Shown here one piece after another: positions 63,963 through 64,000 of a DNA stretch of 64,000 nt (position 1 is its first letter; every line of letters starts with the position of its first letter). Where the stretch lies: NCBI RefSeq assembly GCF_009729095.1, contig NZ_VTGX01000002.1, forward strand, positions 1,447,178 to 1,511,177. Reading direction: 5' to 3'. Position numbers and translations under genes: made by a program. The notes below the pieces were generated by a model that saw only the letters and a list, made by a program, of their open reading frames with translations, had not been told where the DNA came from and did no database searches. The stretch is from Mycolicibacterium sp. CBMA 247. Its GTDB lineage: Bacteria > Actinomycetota > Actinomycetes > Mycobacteriales > Mycobacteriaceae.

Positions 63963-64000
63963 TTTTGTTTGGAGAGTTTGATTCTGGCTCAGGACGAACG
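63963..64000 (+). rRNA. rrs: 16S ribosomal RNA, 5' end
   Basis: The first 38 bases of 16S rRNA (ttttgtttggagagtttgat, then tctggctcaggacgaacg) reach the window edge. The motif reads GATTCTGGCTCAG where most bacteria have GATCCTGGCTCAG. The start is set by comparison with the mycobacterial mature 5' end, recalled from memory, and may be off by a few bases. Confidence 0.95.

Overview
The window is high-GC actinobacterial DNA that reads as a fast-growing mycobacterium (Mycolicibacterium type). Gene order outside the centre follows the M. tuberculosis Rv0881-Rv0903c block as I recall it: SpoU methyltransferase, small membrane protein, sepH, serC, AurF-like oxygenase, fprB, VOC protein, citA, then gltA2, CrtI-like oxidoreductase, DUF2630 protein, arfABC and prrBA. 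The right end enters a 16S rRNA gene behind a typical mycobacterial rrn leader. Identifications are by reading motifs and recalling families; no database search was run.

Layout. 1-8.5 kb: housekeeping and redox genes (RNA methyltransferase end, SAM methyltransferase, F420-type LLM oxidoreductase, sepH, serC, map, diiron oxygenase, fprB). 8.0-11.4 kb: a minus-strand ECF transporter operon (S component, double ATPase, EcfT) ending in a small P-loop kinase. 11.7-18.4 kb: a GjpA-like exported protein, a VOC protein, an MDMPI-domain protein, citA, pdxH, an MFS exporter and a TetR regulator.

18.4-40.7 kb is the most unusual part. A tightly packed plus-strand operon encodes a small membrane protein, an exported vWA protein with one membrane anchor and a cytosolic tail, a large tubulin-like GTPase, a membrane protein with a long cytosolic head, an FN3-like protein, a GAP1-like protein, a cytosolic vWA protein, a zinc-ribbon P-loop GTPase and three tandem DUF4190-type membrane proteins. 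The three keep their N-terminal halves and diverge in their C-terminal domains. Two convergent minus-strand genes add further single-pass proteins with exposed domains. I read the locus as one membrane-associated NTP-dependent sensing or conflict apparatus; that function is inference. It is bracketed by a 199/200-bp, about 99% identical direct repeat, the 3' part of the TetR gene at 18.1 kb and a broken copy at 40.5 kb next to gltA2. This suggests the 22.3-kb block was inserted or rearranged into an older MFS-TetR-gltA2 order. No integrase or transposase is visible.

40.8-64 kb: gltA2 with a clear terminator, a YbaK-type deacylase, an MFS/MarR pair with two palindromic operators, a TetR/NTF2-like divergent pair, a CrtI-like oxidoreductase, FKBP, arfABC (OmpATb operon), prrBA, three consecutive ABC half-exporters (the last two look like a heterodimer with one degenerate ATP site), an epoxide hydrolase, a LuxR/GAF regulator, two acyl-CoA synthetases and the start of an rRNA operon. 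Many long ORFs antisense to these genes are shadows of high-GC coding sequence and are left out.
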